Shown here: piece after piece, positions 53,086 through 61,606 of the stretch
Position numbering within the stretch: position 1 is the stretch's first letter
How the letters are laid out: the number at the start of each line of letters is the position of its first letter
Source: an uncultured Geobacter sp.
GTDB taxonomy: Bacteria; Desulfobacterota; Desulfuromonadia; Geobacterales; Geobacteraceae
DNA length: 64,000 nucleotides
Direction of reading: 5' to 3'
NCBI GenBank assembly: GCA_903925075.1
Contig: CAIYDQ010000003.1
Coordinates: forward strand, 30,325-94,324
The notes under the pieces: model-generated
Seen by the model: only the letters and a program-made list of their open reading frames with translations
The model's database searches: none
What the model was told of the DNA's origin: nothing
Made by a program: the position numbers and the translations under genes

Positions 53086-53922
53086 TCATCGGATGCCGAG
53101 CGCGGTCAGCATGGGGAGCAGCGAGGCGGACGAGGGCACTAGAAAAATCGTGCCGTCGCAGAGAGGCTCGGCGCTGGAGAAGTGGGCCTCGATCACGACC
53201 TTCGGCTCGCCGTCGGCCGGCTGTTCCATGACCCGGGCCAGCGCGGCGTCCGCCTTGCCCAAGGCCAGGGAGGGCACCGAAGGGAGCAGCATCATGCCGA
53301 GCGACGTGCCGAGCGCGTTCAGGCAGGCGGAGGCAAGGATGTTTCCCACCTCCTTGAGCGTGGATGCCTCAAGTTCCGAAAACGTTGAGCCTTGGGTCGC
53401 ATCGCTTCCCAGAAGCAGCCGCAGCATGCCGAGCGCGCTCGCCTCCCGCAGCACGATCAGGATGTCGCCGCGCACCTCCCCCAGGATCTGCAGGTGGAGG
53501 CCGACGAACTCCTCGGCGGCCGGTAGTTGGAAGACTTCCCCCCTCCCGACCTCCCCCCGCTGGGGGGAGGAGCCAGTTTTCTCCACCTCCAGCAAGGAGC
53601 TAGTTTTCTCCGCCCCCAGCGAGGAGCCAATTGTCCCCTCCCCCAGCGGGGGAGGGTTAGGGAGGGGGAAGCCTCCGGCGGTATCGAGGCTACGCAGGCG
53701 AGGGATCTCGATGTCGACCCCCTTGCCCAGTAATTGGGAGAGGGCGGTTGCGGCGCGCTCCATGCCGATCTTACACGCCTTGGCGAGCGCGTCCAGATCG
53801 GCATCCTGCAAGGCAGGGATCGGCATTGCAGCCTCCGGTTCTTCGTGCGGCAATTGCGTTCTTACCGCAGTCGCGCCGCTCGTCACGGCAGTTGCGCCGC
53901 TCGTCACAGTTGCGCCGCTCAT
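53086..53922 (-). CDS. cheC: CheC-like chemotaxis phosphatase with in-frame repeat insertion
   Basis: A 278-residue protein. The C-terminal part has the CheC/CheX phosphatase motif, LKEVGNILASACLNALGTSLGM, and an upstream half-motif GMERAATALSQLLG. CheC dephosphorylates CheY-P. The first about 25 residues are two or three tandem repeats of SGATAVT. Residues about 82-132 (PLPNPPPLGEG... RGEVGRGEVFQLP) are encoded by a palindromic dispersed repeat (53535-53675) that keeps the frame. Start ATG 53922 overlaps the cheA stop by one base (TAATG). An ATG at about residue 33 is an alternative start. Confidence 0.82.
   Translation of the reverse strand: MSGATVTSGATAVTSGATAVRTQLPHEEPEAAMPIPALQDADLDALAKACKIGMERAATALSQLLGKGVDIEIPRLRSLDTAGGFPLPNPPPLGEGTIGSSLGAEKTSSLLEVEKTGSSPQRGEVGRGEVFQLPAAEEFVGLHLQILGEVRGDILIVLREASALGMLRLLLGSDATQGSTFSELEASTLKEVGNILASACLNALGTSLGMMLLPSVPSLALGKADAALARVMEQPADGEPKVVIEAHFSSAEPLCDGTIFLVPSSASLLPMLTALGIR
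53535..53675. repeat. Palindromic repeat family E inside cheC
   Basis: Left arm CTTCCCCCCTCCCGACCT and right arm AGGGTTAGGGAGGGGGAAG are inverted. Each arm holds an inner hairpin (CCCCCCGCTGGGGGG and CCCCCAGCGGGGG). The middle contains three short tandem units around GGAGCCAGTTTTCTCC. The element of 141 bp (divisible by three) is open in the cheC frame. Confidence 0.88.
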
Positions 53923-55697
53923 TACAGCAGTTCCGCCACGTTCAAAATGGTGACGATCTCGCCGTCGGCGAGCGTCGCGCCTCCGTCCACCCCGGGAAGC
54001 TTGGACAGCGGTCTCCCCAGCGGTTTGACGAAGAGTTCCTGCTGGCCCAGCAGCCGGTCCACCACCACGCCCACCCGGCGCCCCTTGGCCTCGGTGACGA
54101 ACAGCGACATGAAACCGGCCCGGAAGCGGGCCAGCGGCAGCCCGAGCACCCTGTTCAGGCTCAAAAGCGGCACGATCTCGCCGTCCAGGCGAAAAGCCCG
54201 GCGCCTGCCGATGGTCTCCAGTTCGTCCCGCCTCAACTCCACGCTGCGTTGCACGGCGCTGGCCGGAACCGCCACCTTCATCGAGCCGCACTGCACGATG
54301 AGCGCGTGAATGATGGCGATGGTCATCGGCAGCCTCAGCGTGAACCGGCTCCCCGCGCCCGGCTCGGATTCGATGGCGAGGCTGCCCCCCAGTTTCTGAA
54401 CCGAGGCGTTGACCGCGTCCATGCCGACGCCGCGCCCGGATAGCTCGGTCACCTCTTTGGCGGTGGAGAAGCCGGGGATGCAGACCAGCATCAAGGCCTG
54501 GCGCGGGGTCAGCAGTACCGCCTCCTCCTCGCCGATCAGCCCCTTGCGGATGGCCGCGGCCACCATCGCTTCGGGATCCATGCCGCGGCCGTCGTCGCTG
54601 ACCGTGATCAGTATCCGGTCGCGGTCCTGGCGAACCGAGAGCTTGACCACTCCCTTGGCGGGCTTTCCGGCGGCGATCCGGTCCGCGCCGCTCTCCAGGC
54701 CGTGATCGACGGCGTTTCTGAGCAGGTGGTTCAAAGGATCGGCCAACTGCTCCAGTATGCCGCGGTCCAGACCGATCTCGCGTCCGGCCAGCTCGAACTG
54801 CAGATCCTTGCCGCTCTGCTTGGCAAGGGCGCGCATCGAGCGTTGAAACCGGTCGCAGATGGCGCCAAAAGGCATCAGGCGGACCTTCATCACCTCGTCG
54901 TGCAGGGCTCGCAACAGCTTGGCCGTCTGGGATACCGCCTCGTTCAGCCGCGCCGAGCCCAGTTCCTGGCCGATGTTCAGCAGGCGCTGCTTGTTGGTGA
55001 TCAATTCGCCGGTGAGGTTTACCAGGTGATCCAGAACCTCCGTTTTCACCCGGACGGTGCTTATTTCGCCCGCCGGCTCCTTGGCCTTTTCCGCCTCCGC
55101 GGACACCTGCGCAGGCAGTTGCGCCTGCACCTGCGAAATTCCCGCCGGCCGGGAACTCCCCTCCGCCTGAGAACTCTCCACGGACGCAGCCGCGCCGTCT
55201 GCCGGCGCGGCGCGTTCCGGCACAGGAGCCGGCGTGGTGCTTTCCGAAATCGGCGCGTCGTTTCCCGCAGCCGGCGCGTCGTTTCCCCGGCATGTCGCTT
55301 GCGCCTGCGCCTCGGGCTGCGGCGGCTGGTAACGCGACAGCCTTTTTACCAGGTCGCCCGACGAGCGCCGCGGCTCCAGATCCTGCTCCACGTCGTTGAG
55401 CAGCCCCTCGATCAGGTCGGCGCCTTCCAGCAGCAGTTCGGCGACCCCCGCGCCAAAGGCCAGCGTTTCCTCCCGGACCCGCATCATCAGGTCCTCCATG
55501 CTGTGGGCGACGTCCACGATGTCGCCGAACTCCATGGACGCGGCCATCCCTTTGAGCGAATGGGCTCCCCTGAACAAGTCGTCGATGGCGCCGCGGTCCA
55601 TTGGGGACTGTTCCAGCGCGGCCACCGTGTCGCCGATCGTCTTCAGGTACTCCCTCGCTTCGGAGAGGAAGAGGCTCTTGTACTGCGACATGTCCAT
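53922..55697 (-). CDS. cheA: Chemotaxis histidine kinase CheA
   Basis: A 591-residue CheA: HPt domain with H46 in RGAHSLKGMA, Ala/Pro-rich linker without a recognisable P2 CheY-binding domain (about 125-205), dimerisation domain P3 (about 210-280, NLTGELITNKQRLLN), HATPase (NHLLRNAVDHGLES, DDGRGMD, GRGVGMDAV) and the C-terminal CheW-like domain (about 450-590). It phosphorylates CheY. ATG 55697 follows AAGG within the cheY tail; it is coupled to cheY upstream and cheC downstream. Confidence 0.95.
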   Translation of the reverse strand: MDMSQYKSLFLSEAREYLKTIGDTVAALEQSPMDRGAIDDLFRGAHSLKGMAASMEFGDIVDVAHSMEDLMMRVREETLAFGAGVAELLLEGADLIEGLLNDVEQDLEPRRSSGDLVKRLSRYQPPQPEAQAQATCRGNDAPAAGNDAPISESTTPAPVPERAAPADGAAASVESSQAEGSSRPAGISQVQAQLPAQVSAEAEKAKEPAGEISTVRVKTEVLDHLVNLTGELITNKQRLLNIGQELGSARLNEAVSQTAKLLRALHDEVMKVRLMPFGAICDRFQRSMRALAKQSGKDLQFELAGREIGLDRGILEQLADPLNHLLRNAVDHGLESGADRIAAGKPAKGVVKLSVRQDRDRILITVSDDGRGMDPEAMVAAAIRKGLIGEEEAVLLTPRQALMLVCIPGFSTAKEVTELSGRGVGMDAVNASVQKLGGSLAIESEPGAGSRFTLRLPMTIAIIHALIVQCGSMKVAVPASAVQRSVELRRDELETIGRRRAFRLDGEIVPLLSLNRVLGLPLARFRAGFMSLFVTEAKGRRVGVVVDRLLGQQELFVKPLGRPLSKLPGVDGGATLADGEIVTILNVAELL

Positions 55698-55699
55698 GC

Positions 55700-56065
55700 T
55701 TAGCCTTCGACTGTTTCCTTGAGGACGTGGGCGACCAGCTCGGGGTTGAACGGCTTCAGGATGAAGGCCCTGGCGCCGGCCCGGACGGCGGCGGCGGTAA
55801 ACGATTCCTGGCCGATGGCGCTGCACATCACCACCTTGGCGGCGGGGTCGAGGGCCATGATCTCCTGGAGCGCCTCCAAGCCGGTCTTGTTGGGCATGAC
55901 GATGTCCAGCGTGACGAGATCCGGGCGGTGCTCCTGGAATTTGGCGACGGCTTCGTCGCCGTCGGACGCCTCGGCGACGATCTGGTACCCCTCCGCTTCC
56001 AGTATGTTGCGCAGCATCTTCCTCATGAAAAGTGCGTCGTCGACGATCATTACCGTGCTGCTCAT
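55700..56065 (-). CDS. cheY: Chemotaxis response regulator CheY
   Basis: A 121-residue single receiver domain with acidic pocket D9 D10, phospho-acceptor D54 (VTLDIVMP), S82 and K104 (FILKPF). It has no output domain. It is the direct target of the CheA encoded just after it; a CheC-like phosphatase ends the operon, matching CheY removal. Confidence 0.93.
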   Translation of the reverse strand: MSSTVMIVDDALFMRKMLRNILEAEGYQIVAEASDGDEAVAKFQEHRPDLVTLDIVMPNKTGLEALQEIMALDPAAKVVMCSAIGQESFTAAAVRAGARAFILKPFNPELVAHVLKETVEG

Positions 56066-56090
56066 CCCTACCTCCTGGTGTGTTATCTGT

Positions 56091-56531
56091 CTACTGCCGT
56101 CGCTCGGGCGCCAGCAGGGTCAGCCCTTCTTCCAATCCCGAAACGAGCGTCTCCAGCAGCAGCACCCGGCAGCGGCCGTAGGCGCTGTCGATAACTGCCG
56201 CCGTCAGCGGGTCCTCTCCCGGCTCCAGGTCGGTGATGGCTTCGCGGTTGACGATGGCGCGCACGCCGTCCACGCTCAGCGCCAACTGGGCCAGCTTCGC
56301 GTCCAACACCAGCACGTTTCCCTGCGACGCCGGCTGCTCGCTCCCCAGGTACAGGCCCAGATCGACCAGCGCCGTCAGGGTGCCGTGAAAGTTGATCAGC
56401 CCCACGAAGTGGCGCGGCGCGCCGGGAACCGGGAAACTCTCCTGCGGCTCCATCACCTCGCAGACCTCCCGCAGGTTCAAGGCGAACCCCTCTCCGGCCG
56501 CGCTGAAAAGCAGAAACCGCTCCTCGATCAT
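56091..56531 (-). CDS. cheW: Chemotaxis coupling protein CheW
   Basis: A 146-residue CheW domain: RFLLFSAAGEGFALNLREVCEVM at the start, VGLINFHGTLTALVDLGLYLG in the middle. It links CheA to the receptor. It overlaps the receptor gene (start 56531, receptor stop 56528). Confidence 0.9.
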   Translation of the reverse strand: MIEERFLLFSAAGEGFALNLREVCEVMEPQESFPVPGAPRHFVGLINFHGTLTALVDLGLYLGSEQPASQGNVLVLDAKLAQLALSVDGVRAIVNREAITDLEPGEDPLTAAVIDSAYGRCRVLLLETLVSGLEEGLTLLAPERRQ

Positions 56532-57814
56532 GCCGGCGGCTCCGCGGCCAGCTCCGCCGGGAGCTCGAACCTCTCCACCGAGAGGAGCAGCTGCTCGGCC
56601 AGCTTGGCCAGTTCCTGGGTCTGGTACACCATCTCCTGCATCGAGGTGGACTGCTGCTGGGTCGCGGCCGAGACCTGCTCGGTGGAGGCGGCGTTGTCCT
56701 CGGCCACCTTGGCGATCTCGTCCACCATGGCCACCATCTTACCGGAGCCGTCGGTCTGCATCTGCGACAGGTCGGCGATGCTGTTGGCCTTGCGCTCGGT
56801 CTCGATCACGGTGGCGAGGATCTGATTGAAGGAGTCCACGGTGGTGTCGATGTTCTTCTTGCCGGCGACGATGCCGCGGGAGCTCTCGGTGATGGTCTCC
56901 TGCAGCTTGCGGCTTTCCGCCTTGACCATGTCGATCATCTCGACGATGTCCGTCGCCGATTTGGCGCTTCCGTCGGCGAGCTTTCTCATCTCGTCGGCGA
57001 CCACGCCGAATCCCTTGCCGTACTCGCCGGCCCGCGCCGCCTCGATCGAGGCGTTCAGCGCCAGCAGGTTGGTCTGGCGCGCCATTTCCATGATGAAGTC
57101 GGCGATCCTTCCCACCTGCTGCAGCTTGCCGTTCAGGTCCATGAAGTGCATGCCGATCAACTCCACCGAGTCGAAGAAGCTCTTCATCCGCTCCAGCGAG
57201 TCGTTGGCCAACTCGCCGCCGCGCTGCGCGGTGAAGCTGGTGTCGCGGGCGGCCTTGGCGGTCTCCTTGGCGCGCCTGGCCACCAGCTCCACCGAGATGG
57301 CCATCTCGTGGATCACCTTCGAGCTCTTGGCGACCATTTCCGCCTGGTTTTCGGCGCCGTGCGAGATCTGCTCGATCGCCTGGGCCACCTCCTCGGTGGA
57401 GGCGTTGATCTCCAGCGCGGTCGAGGAGAGGGTGCGTGAGGCGCCGGACACCCCCTCGGAGGTCTCGCGGATCTGCAGCACCAGCGAGCGCAGGCTCGAC
57501 ATCATGGCGTTGATGGAGAGCGCCATGTCGTGGGTCTCGTCCGGGAAGCGGCTGGGGGGTATCGCCAGGTCGCGGGAAAGATCCCCCTCGCTGATCGCCT
57601 CGGTGGCGCCGCGCAAAAGCGAGATGTTCTTGGTGAAGCTCTTGGAGAAGAAGGAACCCAGTATCAGGCCGATGGTCAGCGCCACCACGTAGGAGAGGAT
57701 CTGGGTGATGCCGGGGGAGTAGTCGAGGTGCTGCACCCAGGCGGGGACGAAGGCGACGCTGGCCACCACGGTCAGGAATCCGAGGATGAACTTGTACCCG
57801 ATCTGAATGTACAT
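56528..57814 (-). CDS. Methyl-accepting chemotaxis protein without a periplasmic sensor
   Basis: A 428-residue receptor. Two membrane helices (about 8-28 and 36-56) are linked by only a short loop, so there is no periplasmic ligand domain; HAMP follows (about 57-110, KNISLLRGATEAISEGDLSRDL), then the methyl-accepting signalling domain with the hairpin tip MARQTNLLALNASIEAARAGEYGKGFGVVADEMRKLA. It may sense membrane or intracellular state. AAGGAGC precedes ATG 57814. It is coupled to cheW. Confidence 0.92.
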   Translation of the reverse strand: MYIQIGYKFILGFLTVVASVAFVPAWVQHLDYSPGITQILSYVVALTIGLILGSFFSKSFTKNISLLRGATEAISEGDLSRDLAIPPSRFPDETHDMALSINAMMSSLRSLVLQIRETSEGVSGASRTLSSTALEINASTEEVAQAIEQISHGAENQAEMVAKSSKVIHEMAISVELVARRAKETAKAARDTSFTAQRGGELANDSLERMKSFFDSVELIGMHFMDLNGKLQQVGRIADFIMEMARQTNLLALNASIEAARAGEYGKGFGVVADEMRKLADGSAKSATDIVEMIDMVKAESRKLQETITESSRGIVAGKKNIDTTVDSFNQILATVIETERKANSIADLSQMQTDGSGKMVAMVDEIAKVAEDNAASTEQVSAATQQQSTSMQEMVYQTQELAKLAEQLLLSVERFELPAELAAEPPA

Positions 57815-57826
57815 GGGCGATGCTCC

Positions 57827-58662
57827 TTAAATTGCTCGATAGATCCGTTCCACCGGGCAGACGGTGCGAAAGCGCGTGCGGGCCGAGCCGAACAGGCTCT
57901 CGGACTTGCCCAACACCAGGATGCCGCCGCTTGGCAAGGCGTCGGCGAAGCCGTTCAGGATCGCTTCCTGCCGACTCCTCTCGAAGTAGATCAGCACGTT
58001 GCGGCAAAGTATCAGCTCGCACCGGGCCAGCGGCTGCAGGGAGTTCAGGTCGGAGTGCTCGAAGTCGACCAGGGAACGGATCTGCCAATGCAGGCGAAAG
58101 CGGCTCCCCTCCGCGCTGAACCAGCGCGCCAGCTGCTCCGGCGCGACCTCGGCCAGCCGGTCGGGATAATAGAGCGCGTTTCTGGCGTTGTCGAGGGTGG
58201 CTGCGTCCACGTCGATCCCGCGGATCGAGACGCGCCCGGCGGCGACCTCCTCGGGGAACGCTCCCTGAGGATGATGGCCAGGCTGTAGGGCTCCTCGCCC
58301 CCCGCGCAGCCGACGCTGGTCAGCCGGACCTGCTGGCCGGCGCGCTCGCCCAAAAGGGCCGGGAGTATCTCCCCGGCGAGCTTGTCGAAGGTCGAAGGGT
58401 TTCTGAAGAAATGGGAGACGTGGATGGTCAGCACCCGCAGCAGGTGCTCCTGTTCGGCCGGGTCCGAGCTGAGCAGGCCGAGGTAGGCCTGCGGTGAGGC
58501 GGATTGGGTGGATCGTACCCTGATGTTGATGCGCCGTTTGACGCATTTGTCCTTGTACCCCTCCAGGCAAAAGCCGGAGTGGGCCTTGAGGACCCGCCCG
58601 ATCTGCTCGAAGAGCTCGGCGGGGATATCGGGCTCGCTGGCGCGCTGCGCGTCGGTCAGCAT
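57827..58662 (-). pseudogene. cheR: CheR protein-glutamate methyltransferase, frameshifted
   Basis: The gene reads as CheR in two frames. The first frame (from ATG 58662) covers the N-terminal helical domain (ELFEQIGRVLKAHSGFCLEGYKDKCVKRR) and the start of the SAM fold (TSVGCAGGEEPYSLAIILRE). The second (from about 58260 to 57827) continues it: AFPEEVAAGRVSIRGIDVDAATLDNAR, CELILCRNVLIYF. A single-base deletion around 58260-58266 (GGAGCG where GAGGCG would restore) explains the break. It could be a real loss, a translational frameshift or a sequencing error. As read, the protein would lack most of the SAM-binding domain. Confidence 0.85.
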
Positions 58663-58773
58663 GAGGCCGCGCGGGCGCGGTCGGGCGCGTCTTGCCGTGT
58701 TCCTGGTGCAACCGGTGCCGTCGGGGACATCTGGACCTCTGGTGGGAAACGGGCCTCGCTACGCCTGCGAAAA

Positions 58774-58803
58774 TTGTTAGCATAACTGCCGGGGAAAAGT
58801 CAA
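58774..58803 (-). promoter_or_regulatory. Candidate promoter of the chemotaxis operon
   Basis: Minus strand TTGACT (58803-58798), 18-base spacer, TAACAA (58779-58774). The leader to the cheR ATG would be about 105 bases. Confidence 0.4.
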
Positions 58804-58855
58804 TCCGGCTGGTGAGAGCAAAAAGGCAAATTTAACCACGGAGGTACACAAACCG

Positions 58856-58886
58856 AAAAAAACCCCGCCGTGCTGCCCGGCGGGGT
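58856..58886 (-). terminator. Intrinsic terminator of the aminotransferase gene
   Basis: Minus strand: stem CCCCGCCG with CGGCGGGG, loop about seven bases, then T7. It begins nine bases after the aminotransferase stop at 58895. Confidence 0.9.
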
Positions 58887-58894
58887 CTGGTGCG

Positions 58895-60199
58895 TCAGGA
58901 GGCGAGGTAGGCGCCGATCTTCTCGGTGAGGGTGCCGTAGATCCTGCGGCACTCGGCCTCGTCGCGCTCCAAAAGCGTGACCCGGAACCCCAAGAGCCCG
59001 GTGTTGAAGGAGGAGAGCGGCACCACGCAGATGCCGGTGTGCGCCAGTATGTAATAGACGAAGCGCTTGTCCGGCGAGACCCCGGGAGCGTTGACGATGT
59101 CCTCCACCAGCTTTCGCACCTCGGCGTTTTCGATGGGGAGGCTCTGGGTGTTGTTCAGCATCCCCTCCTTGAAGGGGACCGCCATGTAGAAGGCGCCGTT
59201 GGTGCGGTTCACCGACAGCGCGGGGACCTTGCTGAGCGCCTCGTAGGTGATGTTGCTCATCCGCTCGTAGCGCTCGATCCGCTCCCGCAGGTAGATCGGG
59301 TAGCCGGGGTGGCGCATGATCGCCGGCAGGCAGCGCTGCGGCAGCGTCGTTGAGCAGACCTCGTTCATCTTGGTGGAGAGGATCGAGTTGACGAATTTCT
59401 TGAAGCGCGCGTCGCGCTCGCCGTTGTAGACCTCGATCCAGCCGCAGCGGGAGCCGGGCCAGGGGAGTTCCTTGGAGATCCCCTTCATGGCGATGGCCGG
59501 GACCTCGCCGATCAGGTCGGAGATCGGCACGGTGGACTGGCCGTTGTAGACGATGTTGGAGTAGACCTCGTCGCAGATGATGAACAGGTCGTAGGCGCGG
59601 GCGATGGCGACGATCCGCTTCAGGATCTCCACAGGGTAGACCATCCCCGTCGGGTTGTCCGGGTTGATCATCATGATGCCGGAGATCTGCGGGTTGTACT
59701 TGACGTGATTCTCCAGGTCCTCCATGTCGGGATACCAGTTGTCCTCCGGCTTCAGCCGATAGCAGACGGGGATCGCGTTGGCGTGGGAGGCCTCGCCGAT
59801 GGAGTGGGTGGTGTAGGTGGGCGAGGGCATCAGCACCCGGCATTCCGGCCGCAGGTTGCCGTAGACCTTGGCGATGGCGTCCCCCAGGCCGTTGAAGAAG
59901 ATGATGTCGTCCGGGGTGATCTGGGCGCCGCCGCGCTTGTTGGTGATCTCGCAAACGAACTCGCGGGTTTCCAGCACGCCGCGGGTGGGGCAGTAGGCGT
60001 AGCTGTCGTCGTGCATCGCCTCCGCGGCCACGATCTCCTTCATCCAGAGCGGGATCTGCTCACCCTTGACGATCGGGTCGCCGATGTTCTCCCAGTTGAT
60101 CTTCACCCCGAAGCGTTGCACCTTTTCGGCGACGGTGACGATGTTGCGTATCTCGTAGGTCAGTTCTCCCGCGCCGGGAGCGACAATCTCGTTGCGCAT
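58895..60199 (-). CDS. PLP-dependent class I/II aminotransferase
   Basis: A 434-residue fold-type I aminotransferase. PLP ligands visible: NPDNPTG (179-185, Asn), DEVYSN (210-215, Asp and Tyr), the Schiff-base lysine K243 in KGISKELPWPGSRCG, and R251. A YCPTRG segment near 69-74 fits the phosphate-binding loop. The substrate cannot be decided; alanine or aspartate type are possible. It stands alone between its own terminator and a structured leader with a promoter (60449-60421), suggesting it is regulated by that leader. Confidence 0.9.
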   Translation of the reverse strand: MRNEIVAPGAGELTYEIRNIVTVAEKVQRFGVKINWENIGDPIVKGEQIPLWMKEIVAAEAMHDDSYAYCPTRGVLETREFVCEITNKRGGAQITPDDIIFFNGLGDAIAKVYGNLRPECRVLMPSPTYTTHSIGEASHANAIPVCYRLKPEDNWYPDMEDLENHVKYNPQISGIMMINPDNPTGMVYPVEILKRIVAIARAYDLFIICDEVYSNIVYNGQSTVPISDLIGEVPAIAMKGISKELPWPGSRCGWIEVYNGERDARFKKFVNSILSTKMNEVCSTTLPQRCLPAIMRHPGYPIYLRERIERYERMSNITYEALSKVPALSVNRTNGAFYMAVPFKEGMLNNTQSLPIENAEVRKLVEDIVNAPGVSPDKRFVYYILAHTGICVVPLSSFNTGLLGFRVTLLERDEAECRRIYGTLTEKIGAYLAS

Positions 60200-60271
60200 A
60201 AAGGTTCCCCCTGAAGTCGTTGGCTAATGTTCGTCCGGCTCTCGAATAGATGGCGGCGTTGAGCGTTCGGC

Positions 60272-60306
60272 AAATAAAAAAGGCCGCAGGATGCCCCCAC
60301 GGCCTT
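60272..60306 (-). terminator. Terminator hairpin in the aminotransferase leader
   Basis: Minus strand: AAGGCCG, a 13-base loop, CGGCCTT, then T5ATTT. It lies about 73 bases before the aminotransferase ATG. Confidence 0.85.
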
Positions 60307-60414
60307 CAGTTAACATTTTGTTGTTCTGAATCAGCAGTGGCGGCTCTGTAAAGGTCTGGCCGCTGCTGCCGATTGGTGGACGTTGCCACCTGATTTCGAG
60401 CTGTTGGTATACAT
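60275..60414 (-). ncRNA. Structured leader or small RNA of about 140 nt upstream of the aminotransferase
   Basis: From the predicted start at 60414 the transcript opens with AUG and a 26-codon frame MYTNSSKSGGNVHQSAAARP(LQSRHC) ending in UGA. Hairpins: GGUGG/CCACC; CAGCAGCGGC with GCCGC and UGCUG; then the terminator. GGUGGC in the first hairpin can alternatively pair with GCCGCC of the second, which would give mutually exclusive structures. It may be an attenuator for the aminotransferase, or an independent sRNA. No known Rfam family is recognised by eye. Confidence 0.55.
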
Positions 60415-60420
60415 GGTGAT

Positions 60421-60449
60421 CGAATATCACGGAGCATGGGCAAAGTCAA
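60421..60449 (-). promoter_or_regulatory. Sigma-70-like promoter of the structured leader
   Basis: Minus strand TTGACT (60449-60444), 17-base spacer, TATTCG (60426-60421). The predicted start (60414) is the A of an ATG. Confidence 0.6.
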
Positions 60450-60462
60450 CGCTTTTCTAAAT

Positions 60463-61131
60463 TTATCCCCCGCCCTCTCCCGGCAGCGAGACGGTGAGTC
60501 GGCCGTCGGCGTCGCGCCAGCGGAACCAGCCGGCGGGCGCCTGCAGCTGCACCCAGTCGTCCTCGACCTGCAGCACCCGCACCGCCTGGTCCCGCGTCAG
60601 GCTCGCCCGGTCGGCGCTCCCCTCGCGCGGCTCGCTTTTCAGCGCGTACCCCCCCTTCTTCATGCCGGGGAGCACCCGCAGCATGCGTCCGGGGAGGAAT
60701 TCCCGCCAGGAGAGGTAGCGCGAGGCGCGGGCCTGTTCGATCCAACCCTCGCGGCCGGCGTCGTCGTAGGCCAGAAGCAGCCATCCCCCCCGAGCCTCGC
60801 TCACCGCCAAGAGCGGCTCCGGAGCGCTTCCTGCAAGGCGCGGCAGCGCCGAGGCATTCAACTCGGCAAGCCTCGCCACTCCCGGCTCCCGATAAAAGAT
60901 GAGCGGGCGCGCTTCGCCCCCCGGTTGCGCCCCGAGCGCCAGCACGCCGCAGCCGCTGTAGGGGCGCGGACGCGGCGGCGCGGACTGCGCATAACCGGCG
61001 CACAAAAGGAGCAGCAAGCAGGCGAGCGGCAGGGATCGGCCAAACGAAAGGGAGGCGCGCCCGATGGCGATAGTCGCGGATCGGCCAAGCGACGGCCGGG
61101 CGCGCCCGATCTTTTGGGGAAGGCGCGTCAT
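60463..61131 (-). CDS. Exported SH3-like domain protein
   Basis: A 222-residue protein. A long basic N-terminus (1-33) contains two copies of an IGRA..SxGRS motif encoded by a direct DNA repeat (about 30 bp, 47 bp apart); a signal peptide follows (LPLACLLLLLCAGYAQSA). Two SH3-like beta units are visible (about 70-135 and 155-215, VRVLQVEDDWVQLQAPAGWFRW). It probably binds peptidoglycan or peptides. ATG 61131 overlaps the stop of the cupin gene (ATGA). Confidence 0.7.
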   Translation of the reverse strand: MTRLPQKIGRARPSLGRSATIAIGRASLSFGRSLPLACLLLLLCAGYAQSAPPRPRPYSGCGVLALGAQPGGEARPLIFYREPGVARLAELNASALPRLAGSAPEPLLAVSEARGGWLLLAYDDAGREGWIEQARASRYLSWREFLPGRMLRVLPGMKKGGYALKSEPREGSADRASLTRDQAVRVLQVEDDWVQLQAPAGWFRWRDADGRLTVSLPGEGGG

Positions 61132-61595
61132 CTGAACAGCGCGACCAGTCGATCCAGGTAGGCTGCGGCCTCGGGGGAGCCTTCCTCCGGCGCGAATTCG
61201 GCCTTCTCCGGGGCGCTAAGCGGCAGGTACGGTCCGGCCTTCGCCTCGAAGAAGATGCTCCCCGGCTCCAGCGAGACCGCGGTGTGATAGACGCCGTGGG
61301 GGATGTCCACCGCCAGCCGGTCACCGGCGGCGCTGATCAGGCAGGTCTGCGTGACCGCGCCCGACGGGTCGAAGGTGACGATGCCGAGCGAGCCCCGGAC
61401 CATGACGAAGGTCTCGTCTTTTTCGACGGCCAAGTGGCGGTGCGGGCGGATATAGGCGCCGGGCTCGATGGCGTTGAAGAGCCGATGACAGGCGCTGGCG
61501 TCATCGGCGTGCAGGTTGAAATTCTTCCTGAGGCGCGGCGTCAGGCGGGCCGCCTCAGTGACGCCGTCCAAAAGGGCGTTGTCGATGATCTGCAT
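61128..61595 (-). CDS. WbuC family cupin metalloprotein
   Basis: A 155-residue cupin: ACHRLFNAIEPGAYIRPHRHLAVEKDE carries the metal-binding H-x-H and E, with a later PHGVYHT histidine. The WbuC pattern LRKNFNLHADDASACHRLFNA matches. WbuC proteins are found by surface-polysaccharide genes but their chemistry is unknown. Its stop overlaps the next gene's start. ATG 61595 has AGG upstream. Confidence 0.88.
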   Translation of the reverse strand: MQIIDNALLDGVTEAARLTPRLRKNFNLHADDASACHRLFNAIEPGAYIRPHRHLAVEKDETFVMVRGSLGIVTFDPSGAVTQTCLISAAGDRLAVDIPHGVYHTAVSLEPGSIFFEAKAGPYLPLSAPEKAEFAPEEGSPEAAAYLDRLVALFR

Positions 61596-61606
61596 GGCTT
61601 TCCCCC

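Noticed and set aside
60370..60395. AGGTGGCAACG in the leader as a T-box antiterminator
   Set aside because: It only partly matches the conserved T-box sequence and is too far from the terminator to form the T-box antiterminator; no specifier stem seen.
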